Origin: Hippophae tibetana
Lineage: Eukaryota; Streptophyta; Magnoliopsida; Rosales; Elaeagnaceae
Assembly (NCBI GenBank): GCA_037013495.1
Contig: CM072807.1
Location: forward strand, 26,702,802 to 26,766,801
Length of the DNA: 64,000 bases
Direction: 5' to 3'
Position 1 is the first letter of the stretch; each line of letters starts with the position of its first letter. The notes beneath the pieces were generated by a model. That model did no database searches. It saw only the letters and a list, made by a program, of their open reading frames with translations, and was not told the DNA's origin. The position numbers and the translations under genes are program-made. This document shows, piece by piece, positions 48,601 through 61,000 of this stretch.

Positions 48601-50765
48601 ATCAAAACCCTAAACCCTATTTAGAAAATAATAATTTTAACCCTATCCTTTACCCATAAATATAACGCTAAACCATAATTTCCAAATTATAAAGCCCTAA
48701 ACCTTAAACCTTATTTATAAAAATAATAAATTAATCCTAAACCTAAACCCACAAATATAACCATAAATCCTCAACCCTAAAACCTAAATCCTAAAAGCCT
48801 AAACCCAATTGAGAAAAATAATAATTTTAACCCTAAACCTTAACTCACAAATATAACCCTCAACCCTAAACCCTAAACCATAGACCCCAAATCCTAAAAC
48901 CCCAATCCCTATTTAGAAAAAAAAATTAAATCCAAACCTTAACCCACTAATATAACCCTAAATAATAAACCCTAAACCCTAAATCCCATAACCCAAAATT
49001 GTTTTTATAAAAATAATAATTTTAATCCTAAACCTTAACCCACAAATATAACCCTTAATATCAAATCCCTAAATCACAATCCCAAATCTACAATCTCTAA
49101 ACTCTATTTAAAAACTAATAATTTTAATAATATATTTGGTATTTATGTAGTAATTATTTAATAAAATAATGATTTCAATAATATATTTTGTTTGACAAAA
49201 AAATAATAATTAAATGATATTATTTAAAATTTACTAAATATTGATTCCTTCTTTTATTCAAGTGGTTAAACCAAACAAAACTATTTCCTTCCATTCTATT
49301 ATCCAAGTTGAAAGTCTTCAAATTTATGTCCAAGGTGAGCGAATTTAAACTCAAGATCATCCTATTGAGATATTTTGCCCAACAATAGTAGATGATGGAT
49401 TAGTGAGAAAAGGTGATGATGAGATTCATACACAAACATGGTCAAAATTTATCATCATAACTCTTTAGTACAATATCACAAGAGTCACTGACCTCACAAC
49501 ATCCATCAATTTCTCCATCTTCTTACACATGGACTTTTTATCTTATTAGAGTTTTATTGTTAGTTTAAGTAGAGATATTTGATAAATGTTAAACTTTAAG
49601 TACTAGAATAAATGTTTGAAATTCTTGGTTGATAGTATATTGGGACATGTTTTGGTTTAGGTGGTATATAATCATAGAGAGAATGTGGAGTATATTCTTG
49701 TATAGGTAAATGTAATATTACATTACCCCATGTTTGGTTAACTAGAATGAAATGAAATTAAAATTGATTCCTTCATTTTCTATTTGGATCGGTTGAAATG
49801 TGGGAATAGAATGAAATGGATTCCTAAAAGATAAGGAATAAAAATTGCTTCGTCCCCTTAAAGAATCATAATTCCATTCTCATCTCAATTTATTTTCCAA
49901 TTTTACCCAACCCGAAATATTACCTAAACCCTAAGCCCTAAATAATAAATACTAAACCCTACTACCTAAATCCAAATTCCAAATCCAAAAACCCTAAAAA
50001 CTAAACCATATTTGCAAAATAAATAATTATAAACCTAAACCTTAACCCAAAAATATAACCATAAACCCCAAATCAAAAATCCCAAAACCCTAAACCCCTT
50101 TTAGAAAAATAATACTTTTAACCCTAAACCTCTCCCTAAAGCCAAATTGCAAAACCCTAAACCCTAAACCCAAATTTCAAAATCCCAAAACCATAAATCC
50201 AAAATCACAAATCCCAAAATCCTAAACCCATTTTAAAAAATATATTTAACCTTAAACCCTAAACTCCAAATCCCAAATCCCAAAACAGTAAAGCTTATTT
50301 AGAAAAATAATAATTTCAATCATAAATCATAATCCACAACTATAACGCTAAAGAGTAAACCCTAAACCATAAATCTTAAATCCCAAATCCTGAAACCCTA
50401 TTTAAGAAAATAATAATTTTAACCCTAAACCTTAACCCATAAATATAACCCTAAACCTTAAACCATAAAACCAAAATCCCAAAACCCTTAACCCTATATC
50501 CCAAAATTCAAAATCCCAAGTCTCCAAACCCAAAACTCAATTTTGAAAAATTATAATTTTAATAATATATTTGGTTTTTAAGTAATAATTAAAAATAATA
50601 ATAATTAAAAGATATTATTTAAAGTTTACTGAATATAGGGGTATTAAGATAATACACAATGTTTTCCATTCTATTCTAATTGTAAATAACACATTTTAAT
50701 ACTGATTTATTCTTTTATTCAAGTGGTCAAACCAAACAAAATTGTTTTCATTCCATTATGTTATC
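45628..50765. repeat. Telomere-like complex repeat in opposite orientation
   Basis: CCCTAAA-like tracts and 'tagaaaaataataattttaa' motifs are the reverse complement of the landscape at 24,026-41,687. The spacer 'aaaccaaacactataatac' and the block 'catccatcaatttttccc' / 'catccatcaatttctccatc' (near 47,200 and 49,500) are the reverse complement of the type I spacer near 24,640. The LTR-derived segment of type II units is absent here. No gene is visible. Confidence 0.85.
45631..48780. repeat. 2.27-kb direct duplication inside the inverted array
   Basis: The segment beginning 'caaccttaaaccctaaac' at 45,631 recurs at 47,897. The copies stay aligned at an offset of 2,265-2,266 bp for about 0.9 kb, to 'accataaatcctcaaccct' at about 46,497 and 48,762, with few differences. 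Unequal exchange is the simplest explanation. Confidence 0.85.
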
Positions 50766-52775
50766 TGATGAGTGCTCAAAAAGCACTAAAATAACCATGA
50801 TTTTATGTACATTAATTGATTAAAAATATATATATTTATATGTTTTATCATATATTTATATAAATTTGTCTTTTTCGGAATCACGGGTATTCTTATTATT
50901 TTTCAGGTATTTTGGCTTAAAAACGCAATTTAAAGACTAAAAGAGGAATACTTGAAGCAATACATCACAAATATATTAATAAATAAGTGGGAAAAGGTCA
51001 ACAAACATAGAAAAATTGGACAAAATGGGTCGAAAAGGTCAAAGATGTCAAAAAGATAGAAATCGTGCGCTGCAGCCCAGCCGTGCGCGCAGCCCAGCGC
51101 ACCATGCCGCGCGCGCCCGCGCGCGGGCACTATTCACGCGCGCCGAGCTGCACGCAGTGACAGCCCCCCGCGCGCGCGCGCAGCGCCTAGCAGCAGCCCC
51201 TCCGCGCGCCCAACGCGTTTTCGCCCCATTTTTCACGTGCAGCCGCCCCCGTGACATCATGCTGACGTCATTAATGACATCAGCAATTCCAATACGCGTT
51301 TTTACATTTTTTAATATTTTTTTAACATTTTTTTACTCATTTTTTCTCTCCATCCTCACCTATAAATACCCCCCTTCCCTTCACTTCAAATCACACCTTC
51401 AAAACACACTTCTCTCTTCTTTCTTTCTCTCATTTCTTAGTTTTTGAGTTTTTCTTAGTTTCTTTCTTAGTTTCTAAGCTTTTCTTAGTTTTTCTCTTAG
51501 TTTTTAGTTCAATTCTCTTAGTTTTAGAGTTCTTCTCTTTTTGAGAGGAACTTGTAATGTTTTTGTAATAATTTAGATTTTTTAGTCAATAAATGGGAGT
51601 GAAAATTCCGCTTGGAGGTTTTCTAGCTATGGGAATAGCGTCGAAGTTCTGTAAGGATTTTATTTTCTTTACAGTTATTTTTATGCTTTATTCTTACATG
51701 TTATATTTAATTTGTCTGTGGTTAAATTTAACTATGCTGGCTGTTTAGTAAACATGATGTAATAATGACGTTGTTATGCTTGCGAAATATTAAATAGGTA
51801 AAAATCTTTAAAATGAATTGATTTTGTTTTTATTCAAGATTTTATATTAAGAATGTTAGAGAGAAATATATTATTTTTCATTACAAACTTAAACCTGAAA
51901 ATTAGATTTTAAGGTTTAGTTATCCGGTCTAATTTAGAGTAGTGCTCTTTTATTTGTTGGTACAATCGCCCGGTAGTTAGAGTGAAACTCTATTTCAAAA
52001 GTTTTTATAAGAATTATTATGTGAAAATGTATTGACAACATGTTTTCAATAGTGGTTTTAAAACTTGAAAGTTAGTACTCGGATAATTAAATTCTTAAGT
52101 TTAATTTGGACACCTTGAATAATGTTTAAATTGTCTAACCCCACCAAAGGTGGCATTTAAATGGTTCATTTTCAATCTCTTAGAAAAAGGAATTAATTTA
52201 ATTAAGCATATTAGTTATCAACCCCACCCATAGGTGTTAATTGATTTTTTTAGTTAACAAAGAATATCTAACCCCACCAAAGGTGGTATTTATATAAAAA
52301 AGAGAGAATCAATAAAATATCAATTTATATCTTTAATAACCTAGATAATATGAGCAAGCATAATTAATTTAGTTATTATATCCATAAATTCTCCGCTAAT
52401 ATAAATGATAAAAATTTGCATGAATATTTATTGAATCTGTATATATGTTTATTTTTAGATAATTATTTATTGAATTTGTATCTATGTTTATTTTTATGTT
52501 ATTAGATTATATTTAATTAATCTGTATATATGTTCATTTTTATGTTATTAGATTAGGAACACACAAAAACCAAACTATCGTGACAGGATGTTTAGGATTT
52601 AATTTCGTTTTTAAAAGTTTGAATAATAAATTAAAAACCACATACATTCCTTCCTTAGATCGACCTTGGGAGTATACTTATCATTTTCTACGAAATGATT
52701 CGTGCACTTGCGAGAGTTTTATAAATATTAAAACCAAAGTATTGGCAAGAATCGGCGATGCCGGTTCGCTCATCA
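50766..52775 (+). mobile_element. Athila-like LTR (LTR D), 5' LTR of a plus-strand element
   Basis: 2,010 bp from TGATGAGTGCTC to TTCGCTCATCA, followed by a full PBS, leader and gag start, so this is a genuine 5' LTR. The G-box is at 51,234-51,239, TGACGTCA at 51,263-51,270 and TATAAATA at 51,361-51,368. Near 52,430-52,560 it carries an AT-rich stretch with repeated 'atatatgttcatttttatg'-like segments that is absent from LTR C but present in the LTR at 54,237. With other shared single-base variants, this makes D and E sister copies. Confidence 0.93.
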
Positions 52776-52781
52776 AGTTTT

Positions 52782-52800
52782 TGGCGCCGTTGTCGGGGAA
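52782..52800 (+). promoter_or_regulatory. Primer-binding site (tRNA-Asp)
   Basis: TGGCGCCGTTGTCGGGGA lies six bases after the LTR end. It is complementary to the 3' end of plant tRNA-Asp except for one change (GTCG for GCCG). The tRNA-Asp primer is characteristic of Athila-type elements. Confidence 0.88.
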
Positions 52801-53316
52801 GGAATAGCGTTTTTTAAATTATTTATCAAAATTTTAAAAACATTTTTTGTGCTGTAAATAATTGTGATATTTTAACAATAATCAAATTTCAAAATTCATA
52901 AGAAATAAAAATAAAAATAATTTTTTTTTTAATTGTAAAATAATTTAGAAATTTGAAATTTGAAGTAAAAAATTTTTACCGTTCATGAATAGTAAAAAAA
53001 AAATTTTAAAAATTAAAAATTTCAAAAATTTTAAGTTAATAAGAAATAATATAGCGTGAATAGTAAAATAAAATTTTACCGTTCATGAATAGTAAAAAAA
53101 AACATTACTTGAATTTATACATAACTAAATAGCATGAAAAGTAAAAATCTAAGGAGTTCTGTCTAGGAGACTAGTTCTTGGAAGCCTTTGCGCCACTAGT
53201 CTTTCCTGCGAACGTTGTTCTGGCTAGGAGAATGGTTTTTAAGGAGCCGTTGCACCACCATTCTTTCCTGGGAACACTCTTGGTTAATACTGATTATGTT
53301 ATTTAAAAAAAAATAA

Positions 53317-53353
<37 letters not shown>

Positions 53354-53510
53354 TAGAAAAAATAAAAATTAAAAAAAATAAAAAAATAATAATAATAGAA
53401 AATAAAAAAATTTTAGGGTTTAACTAGTTTTGTATTAAATACCATGTAAATTTTCTCTAAATTTGTTATTTTTGTTGACAGGAGTTTTAAAGTTACGTTT
53501 ACAATAGTCT
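52801..53510 (+). other. Retrotransposon leader between PBS and gag
   Basis: AT-rich untranslated leader of about 0.7 kb. It holds two copies of 'ttaccgttcatgaatagta' about 100 bp apart (near 52,977 and 53,078), the paired hairpins at 53,168-53,264, and a (TA)n run at about 53,321-53,348. It ends with 'ttgttatttttgttgacag' shortly before the gag ATG, which resembles a 3' splice site. Confidence 0.7.
53168..53264 (+). promoter_or_regulatory. Two tandem stem-loops with compensatory stems
   Basis: A roughly 61-bp unit is present twice. Copy 1 has an 8-bp perfect stem AGACTAGT (53168-53175) / ACTAGTCT (53195-53202). Copy 2 has AGAATGGT (53229-53236) / ACCATTCT (53257-53264). The flanks (CTAGGAGA before, CTTTCCTG after) and parts of the loops (GCC..TTGC.CC) are shared. 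The stems differ in sequence but both pair perfectly. Confidence 0.8.
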
Positions 53511-54242
53511 ATGCGTGGTAGGAGATCCTTAGGAAACCCCCTTACACCATATGTAAATAATATTCATAAATTTAAACAAGTGTCAACAACACTGGATTCC
53601 ACCCATCAAACTGTTTTTGAGCCAAACATAGAACCAAGACTTAATCCTTTACTAGAACCAAAAGAAATGGAGGAAAACCAACATGTTAGGGAAACCACGA
53701 TGAAGGAGTTTGCAAGACCGGTAATAGGCACGGCAACTGCCGCTATCCAGTTGGGTGAGGCTGCTCGGAATTATGACCTTAAAAATATTCATTTTTCTAT
53801 GCTTCCTTCCTTTTATGGGCTACCTAATGAAGATTCTCTTTCCTTTATGAGAGATTTCTATGCTACGGTCCAAACATTCCCCCTCGGTATTCTAAACGAG
53901 GATCAACTTAGGATGAGATGTTTTCCCTACACCTTAAAGGATAAGGCCAAAGCTTGGTTGATGTCACTTCCCCTAGGTTCTCTGATGACATGGGGTAACA
54001 TTTACAATAAATTCATGGGAAAATTCTATTCCCATCAAAAAACATCAGAGTTGAGAGGAAAGATTGCTACTTTCTCTCAGATGGAGGGAGAACCATTCCA
54101 TGAAGCTTGGGATAGGTTCAAAATGTTTCTCACTCAATGTCCCCATCATAGCTTTCCCCTGCAGTTGCAGAACCAATTCTTTTACGATGGACTTACACAA
54201 CAATGTCAGTTCATTGTCGACAACGCTGCAGGAGGAGGATGA
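53511..54242 (+). pseudogene. gag: Athila-like gag, N-terminal part only
   Basis: 243 codons of a retrotransposon Gag, the structural protein of the cytoplasmic virus-like particle. The ATG at 53,511 is the first after the leader of the plus-strand element. After about 65 variable residues the reading is clearly homologous to the Gag of the minus-strand element at 58,085-63,256, with shared blocks [37 protein letters not shown] and [10 protein letters not shown]. It breaks off at NAAGG, where it runs into the terminal bases of the opposing LTR. The stop codon (54,240-54,242) comes from that LTR. The C-terminal part with the zinc knuckle, and all of pol, are missing here. It is clearly a different subfamily from the Gag of the neighbouring gag-pol. 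Confidence 0.88.
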
Positions 54243-56165
54243 GCGAAAACCGACATCGTCGATTCTTGCCAATACTTTGGTTTTAATATTTATAAAACTC
54301 TCGCAAGTGCACGAATCATTTCGAAGAAAATGATAAGTATACTCCCAAGGTCGATCTAAGGAAGGAATGTATGTGGTTTTTAATTTATTATTTAAACTTT
54401 TAAAAACGAAATTAAATCCTAAACATCCTGTCACGATAGTTTGGTTTTTGTGTTCCTAATCTAATAACATAAAATAAACATATATACAGATTAATTAAAT
54501 ATAATCTAATAACATAAAAATAAACATAGATACAAATTCAATAAATAATTATCTAAAAATAAACATATATACAGATTCAATAAATATTCATGCAAATTTT
54601 TATCATTTATATTAGCGGAGAATTTATGGATATAATAACTAAATTAATTATACTTGCTCATATTATCTAGGTTATTAAAGATATAAATTGATATTTTATT
54701 GATTCTCTCTTTTTTATATAAATACCACCTTTGGTGGGGTTAGATATTCTTTGTTAACTAAACAAATCAATTAACACCTATGGGTGGGGTTGATAACTAA
54801 TATGCTTAATTAAATTAATTCCTTTTTCTAAGAGATTGAAAGTGAACCATTTAAAAGCCACCTTTGGTGGGGTTAGACAGTTTAAACTTTATTCAAGGTG
54901 TCCAAATTAAACTTAAGAATTTAATTATCCGAGTACTAACTTTCAAGTTTTAAAACCACTATTGAAAACATGTTGTCAATACATTTTCACATAATAATTC
55001 TTATAAAAACTTTTGAAATAGAGTTTCACTCTAACTATCGGGCGATTGTACCAACAAATAAAAGAGCACTACTCTAAATTAGACCGGATAACTAAACCTT
55101 AAAATCTAATTTTCAGGTTTAAGTTTGTAATGAAAAATAATATATTTCTCTCTAACATTCTTAATATAAAATCTTGAATAAAAAAAAAATCAATTCATTT
55201 TAGAGATTTTTACCTATTTAATATTTCGCAAGCATAACAACGTCATTATTACATCATATTTACTAAACAGCCAGCATAGTTAAATTTAACCATAGACAAA
55301 TTAAATATAACATGTAAGAATAAAGAATAAAAATAACTGTAAAGAAAATAAAATCCTTACAGAACTTCGACGCTATTCCCGTAGCTGGAAAACCTCCGAG
55401 CGGAATTTGCACTTCCATATATTGAATCAAAAATCTAAATTATTACAAAAACATTACAAGTTCCTCTCAAAAAGAGAAGAACTCTAAACCTAAGAGAATT
55501 GAACTAAAAACTAAGAGAAAAACTAAGAAAAGCTTAGAAACTAAGAAAGAAACTAAGAAATGAGAGAAAGAAAGAAGAGAGAAGTGAGTTTTGAAGGTGT
55601 GATTTGAAGTGAAGGAAAGGGGGGTATTTATAGGTGAGGATGGAGAGAAAAAATGAGTAAAAAAATATTAAAAAATGTAAAAACGCGTATTGGAATTGCT
55701 GATGTCATCAATGACGTCAGCATGACGTCACAGGGGCTGCTGCACGTGAAAAATGGGGCGAAAATGCGTTCGGCGCGCGGATGGGCGGCTGCTGGGCGCT
55801 GCGCGCTGGGGCTGTCGCTGCGCGCAGCTCGGCGCGCGTGAACAGTGCCCGCGCGCTGGGGCGCGCGATTTCCGTCTTTTTGACATTTTTGACCTTTTCG
55901 ACCCATTTTGTCCAATTTTTCCATGTTTGTTAACCTTTTTCCACTTATTTATTGATATATTTGTGATGTATTGCTTCAAGTATTCCTCTTTGAGTCTTTA
56001 AATTGCGTTTTTAAGCCAAAATTCCTGAAAAACATTAAAAATACCCGTGATTCCGAAAAAGACAAATTTATATAAATATATGATAAAACATATAAATATA
56101 TATATTTTTAATCAATTAATGTACATAAAATCATGGTTATTTTAGTGGTTTTTGAGCACTCATCA
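54237..56165 (-). mobile_element. Athila-like LTR (LTR E), 3' LTR of the minus-strand element
   Basis: About 1,929 bp in minus orientation. It begins TGATGAGTGCTC at 56,165, directly after a polypurine tract, and ends at 54,237 next to the plus-strand gag. The terminal base is changed (plus-strand GGATGAGCG where TGATGAGCG is expected). TATAAATA is on the minus strand at 55,625-55,632, and TGACGTCA and TGATGTCA sites lie near 55,710-55,730. It shares the AT-rich U5 stretch and single-base variants with LTR D. For example, both have 'taatttagagtagtgctc' where LTR C has 'tgatttagag'. Confidence 0.92.
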
Positions 56166-56202
56166 CAACCCCCAACCAGCTTCTTGCTAGTCCCTCAGCA
56201 AG
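56166..56202 (-). promoter_or_regulatory. Polypurine tract with upstream hairpin
   Basis: On the minus strand GGTTGGGGGTTG (56,166-56,177) abuts the LTR start, the expected place for the plus-strand primer. Just upstream CTTGCTGAGGGACTAGCAAG (56,183-56,202) can form a six-base stem. A hairpin followed by a G-rich tract before the LTR is familiar from Athila/Tat-type elements. Confidence 0.8.
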
Positions 56203-58020
56203 AGAAGCGATAAAAGCTAAAAATTAAACTATCCTAAATCACTTTCGTGGATTGAAACGGTTGCATTTAGCCTATGCAACAAGCCTTTAAACCCCTAGGT
56301 TGCCCTAGTGGACGAGTTTGAGTCTCGTGAGGGTTTTCAGTAATGATACCCACAAACATTGAACTAATTGTAAAAATCAAAAGAAACTATAAAACAATCA
56401 AATCAAAAACTATAATTACAACACAATCAAAAATTAATTTAAGAATAAAAGAAAACAACATATCACAAAAATATCTCATACTTTTTAATCTCCTTTAAGA
56501 TCATAATTAAAATCTCAAGCATAAGTTATTTTAATCTCTTTAAACAATCATGATTTTATTACAATAATTAGTCGAAAATCATTTTCATATTTCATTTCAA
56601 AAATGTATCAATTTAATTTTACCCAATTTCAGTGTCATGAATTAGAATTCGCTTCGACTCTATTCCTCACAAGTCAATACTCTCTAAACACTGAATCCTA
56701 TGGGTTCAAACACTCATACTAATTTATATGCGAAAGAGTTGATGTATAGAAATGAACTAATATGTTCGCATATGTATAAAGAATAAAGGCTCAAAGTGTT
56801 ATTTTAACATTGATCTCATGAAAGAATCGAATGTATAAATTATAAAGATATCATATATAAAAATTATTTTTATGCATAAATCAAACTCATTAAGAAAGAA
56901 TTTCAAGATATATGCTTTTTACAAATGAAGAAATTGCAATGACTTTTTAGGGAATTACTTCCTATATATTTCTTTTGTAATTAGCCTTTACTCACAACTT
57001 TGTAGGCAATGTGGGTCATAGTATGTAGATGATACTATAATTTTTTTTATCTCTCTATTTTTTTTTTGAAGATATATTTTTTTTTTCAATATATGTATTT
57101 TTTTAGAGAGTCAACCCATGTACAGATTGTACATTTTTTTGGAATTTGGTGAGTGGTTAATTTTGTGGCTTTTCTGTTTGATCTTGGTTTAGGTAACCCC
57201 AGATATGTCTTTTTGTTTTTGTAGCAGTCATGCATAAATGAGATATAAGCATATACTATCAATTTCTACTCAAATCATTTAATCTAAACAAAAATAATAA
57301 AAAAAATATATGATACTCTATTAAGATGAGAAAAAATTCATACATTCAATGCTAATACCTATAGAGATCATCTAAACTTTTTGAATAAATAAGAAATGTG
57401 TTTGGAGTAGAAAAAATATATATTTCACTCTGAATAAAAGAAATTAGGCTCAAATTATATCTCACAAGGGTAGTCTCCACTAAAAAAAATTCATAAACAC
57501 CGATTTTGGGTTTAATATAATTTCCACATTTTATCAAGAAATACTAGTTATGACAAAAACTAACTAATTATCGAAAATAATTACACAATATTTCATGATA
57601 TGTTTTCAAAAATTAATCTAACAGTACCAAAGACTTAACTATTTACTTAAATTTGATTTAAAGAAATGATAAATTTTTGTGAGAATTTTTTATTTTTGTT
57701 GTTTTATTAAGCATGGTAACTTTTCACCACCCCAACCTAGAACTTACATTGTCCTCAATGTAACAACTGCAAATTAAAGATAAAGAGAAAAGAGGAGAAA
57801 GATTACCTATTTCTTGAGAATGTGTAAGTAGTAATGAAGGAATGCAGGTGCATCCATCATATTCATCATTAAAGTGTGTACAGACAGATCGCTGTGAACT
57901 TCTAACATCTCAACAAATATTTTTAGTTTTAACAATTTTAAAAATTATTCACATACAAGTAAACTAAAATAAACAATAATATTAAGTAAATAAAACAAAT
58001 AACAAAAAAAATTTACCTAA
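56203..58020 (-). other. Non-coding 3' region of the minus-strand element
   Basis: About 1.8 kb between pol and the PPT. It is AT-rich, with T-runs near 57,037-57,105 on the plus strand, and has no open frame longer than about 60 codons, so there is no env-like gene such as some Athila elements carry. A palindrome CATTGAGGACAATG (57,747-57,760, minus strand) is followed by AGGTTGGGGTGGTG, echoing the hairpin plus G-tract at the PPT. Confidence 0.65.
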
Positions 58021-58024
58021 AATG

Positions 58025-58072
58025 ATGGGTTGCCTCCCATCCAGCGCTTAGTTTAACGTCTTAGCAAGACGT
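58025..58072 (-). promoter_or_regulatory. Conserved paired hairpins just after pol
   Basis: Immediately downstream of the pol stop (minus strand) are ACGTCTTGCTAAGACGT (7-bp stem, 58,056-58,072) and ATGGGAGGCAACCCAT (5-bp stem, 58,025-58,040). A diverged copy of the same pair lies at 63,487-63,536 after the upstream gag fragment. Its role is unknown. Confidence 0.65.
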
Positions 58073-58084
58073 ATCTTTTTGGTG

Positions 58085-61000
58085 CTAAGGATTACTCAGC
58101 CAAATGCAATCCATTTCAGCAATGTTGTTTGGTTCTTCAAAATAAGGCTTGACACGATGACCATTGACTTTGAACGTTTTTTGTGTCTTGGAGTCCAAAA
58201 GTTCTACCACTCCATGTTCAGATACCTGAACTATTTTGAATGGTCCATCCCATCTTGATCTCAGCTTTCCTGGAAACAATCTCAAACGAGAGTTAAATAA
58301 AAGAACTTTCATTCCAGGGTGAAGAGTCTTAGGAGCTAGCCTCTTGTCATGATAGCGCTTAGTACGCTCCTTGTATAATTTGGCATTCTCATAGGCTTCA
58401 TTCCTAATTTCTTCCAACTCATGAAGCTGGAGTACTCGTTTTTCACCTGCTTTATCTAAATCCATGTTTAGCTCTTTAATTGCCCAGTAAGCCTTGTGTT
58501 CAAGTTCAACTAGAAGGTGGCACGCTTTCCCAAAGATTAACCGGTAAGGGCTCATCCCAATAGGTGTTTTGTACGCGGTGCGGTATGCCCATAAGGCATC
58601 ATTTAACTTAAATGCCCAATCCTTCCTTGAAGGACGCACAGTGCGTTCCAGTATTCCCTTAATTTTCCTATTACTTACTTCCACTAAACCGGAAGTTTGA
58701 GGATGATATGGAGTAGCTACCTTATGTGTTATGTTGTACTTGTTTAGTACTCCATCAAAGAGTTTGTTACAAAAATGGCTACCTCCATCACTTATTATAG
58801 CTCTAGGCGTTCCGAACCTACTGAATATGAAATCTTTCAAGAATTTCACAACAACATTAGCATCATTGGTTTTGGTGGGGATAGCTTCTACCCACTTGGA
58901 CACATAATCCACAGCAACCAAAATGTATTGAAAACCATTAGATGGGGGAAAAGGACCCATGAAGTCAATCCCCCATACATCAAAGAGTTTAACAACTAAA
59001 TTAGATGTCAAAGGCATTTCATCTCTTTTGCTTATGTTTCCTGTTCTTTGACATCTATCACATTGTGCACAAAACATATGAGCATCTTTAAAAAGAGTGG
59101 GCCAAAAGAATCCAGACTGTAATATCTTACGGGCTGTCTTTTCACCTCCAAAATGACCCCCACAATGAAGTTCATGACAAAAAGTCAGAATGCTCTTATG
59201 TTCTTCTTCAGGTACACATCTCCGGATGACTTGATCTTGACCAATCTTGTATAAATAAGGGTCATCCCAGAAATAGTCCTTAATAGTTTTAAAAAACCTT
59301 TTCTTGTCCTGATATGAAGTGTTAGGTCGCAAAACACCAGTGGCAAGATAGTTTACAATATCAGCATACCATGGGTTCGGACCTATGAAAAATAACTGTT
59401 CATCAGGGAAGGTTTCAACTATATCGTCATTACTCTCATCTTTAAGAGAATTGAAGTGAGAAATCAACCTAGAAAAATGGTCAGCTACTAAGTTTTCACT
59501 GCCTTTCTTATCCTTGATTTCTAGGTCAAATTCTTGTAAGAGTAAGACCCACCTGATTAATCTTGGCTTGGCATTTGGTTTACTTAATAGGTATCTTAAA
59601 GCAGCATGATCAGAATGCACAATCACTTTAGATCCTACTAAATAAGACCGAAATTTGTCTAAAGAGAATACTATAGCCAAGAATTCCTTTTCAGTGGTGG
59701 TGTAATTCATCTGGGCATCATTGAGTGTTTTGCTAGCATAGTAGATGACATGTAAACGCTTATCCACTCTTTGTCCCAGGACTGCTCCTATTGCATAATC
59801 AGAAGCGTCACACATTATTTCAAAGGGTAAAGACCAGTTTGGTGCCATAATAACAGGGGTAGATGTGAGTTTATCTTTCAAGGTATTAAAGGAAGTAAGG
59901 CAGTCATTGTTGAAATCAAAATCAGCATCTTTGGATAGCAAGTTACATAAGGGACGACTTATTTTAGAGAAATCTTTAATAAATCGTCTGTAAAATCCTG
60001 CATGTCCCAAGAAGCTTCTTATCCCCTTCACAGATGTAGGGGGAGTTAGTTTGGATATCAATTCAACTTTTGCCTTATCAACTTCAATACCCTTGTTTGA
60101 AATTATATGTCCTAAAACTATCCCTTGTTGAACCATAAAATGACTTTTCTCCCAACTAAGGGTTAGATTGCATTCAATGCATCTTTCTAAAACCAAAGTC
60201 AATTTATGTAAGCAATCATCAAATGAGTTCCCAAAGACAGAGAAATCGTCCATGAAAATCTCAATGAATTTTTCCACCATGTCCGAGAAAATGGATATCA
60301 TGCATCTCTGGAACGTGGCAGGGGCATTGCATAACCCAAATGGCATTCTGCGAAAAGCAAATGTCCCAAAAGGACATGTAAATGTGGTCTTTTCCTGATC
60401 TTCTGGTGCTATGGGTACTTGATAATATCCAGACAATCCATCCAAAAAACAGTAAAATTCGTGCCCAGCTAATCTTTCCAACATTTGATCAATGAATGGA
60501 AGAGGAAAGTGATCCTTTTTCATATATAAATTTAGTTTCCTAAAATCTATACACATTCTCCATCCAGTGATTATTCTAGTGGGCACTAATTCACTTTTGT
60601 CATTCTTAACAACTGTTATCCCAGATTTCTTTGATACCACATGCACTGGACTAACCCACTTACTATCTGCAATAGGATAGATAATCCTTTCTTCTAATAA
60701 TTTAAGAATTTCCTTTTTAACTACCTCTTGCATGTTTGGGTTTAGTCTTCTTTGGGCCTCTCGTATAGGTTTAGCACCATCCTCCAAGTTGATCTTGTGC
60801 ATACACATTGTTGGACTAATGCCTCTTATATCCCCTATACTCCAACCTATAGATTTCTTAAACTGTTTAAGCACTTTGATGAGTTCCTTTTCTTGTGGTT
60901 TGGTCAAGGTTGAAGAAATTATCACTGGATAAGTTTCTCCCTCTCCCAAAAACACATATTTTAAGTGCTCAGGTAAGTCTTTAAGTTCAATTTCAGGTGG

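Noticed and set aside
24026..50765. True chromosome end or interstitial telomere
   Set aside because: TTTAGGG-like words are abundant but almost never occur in more than two perfect copies in a row, and they are mixed with fixed AT-rich spacers. This is a complex satellite, not a telomere.
56203..58020. Env-like third gene of an Athila element
   Set aside because: There are no frames longer than about 60 codons on the sense strand and no membrane-protein-like sequence.
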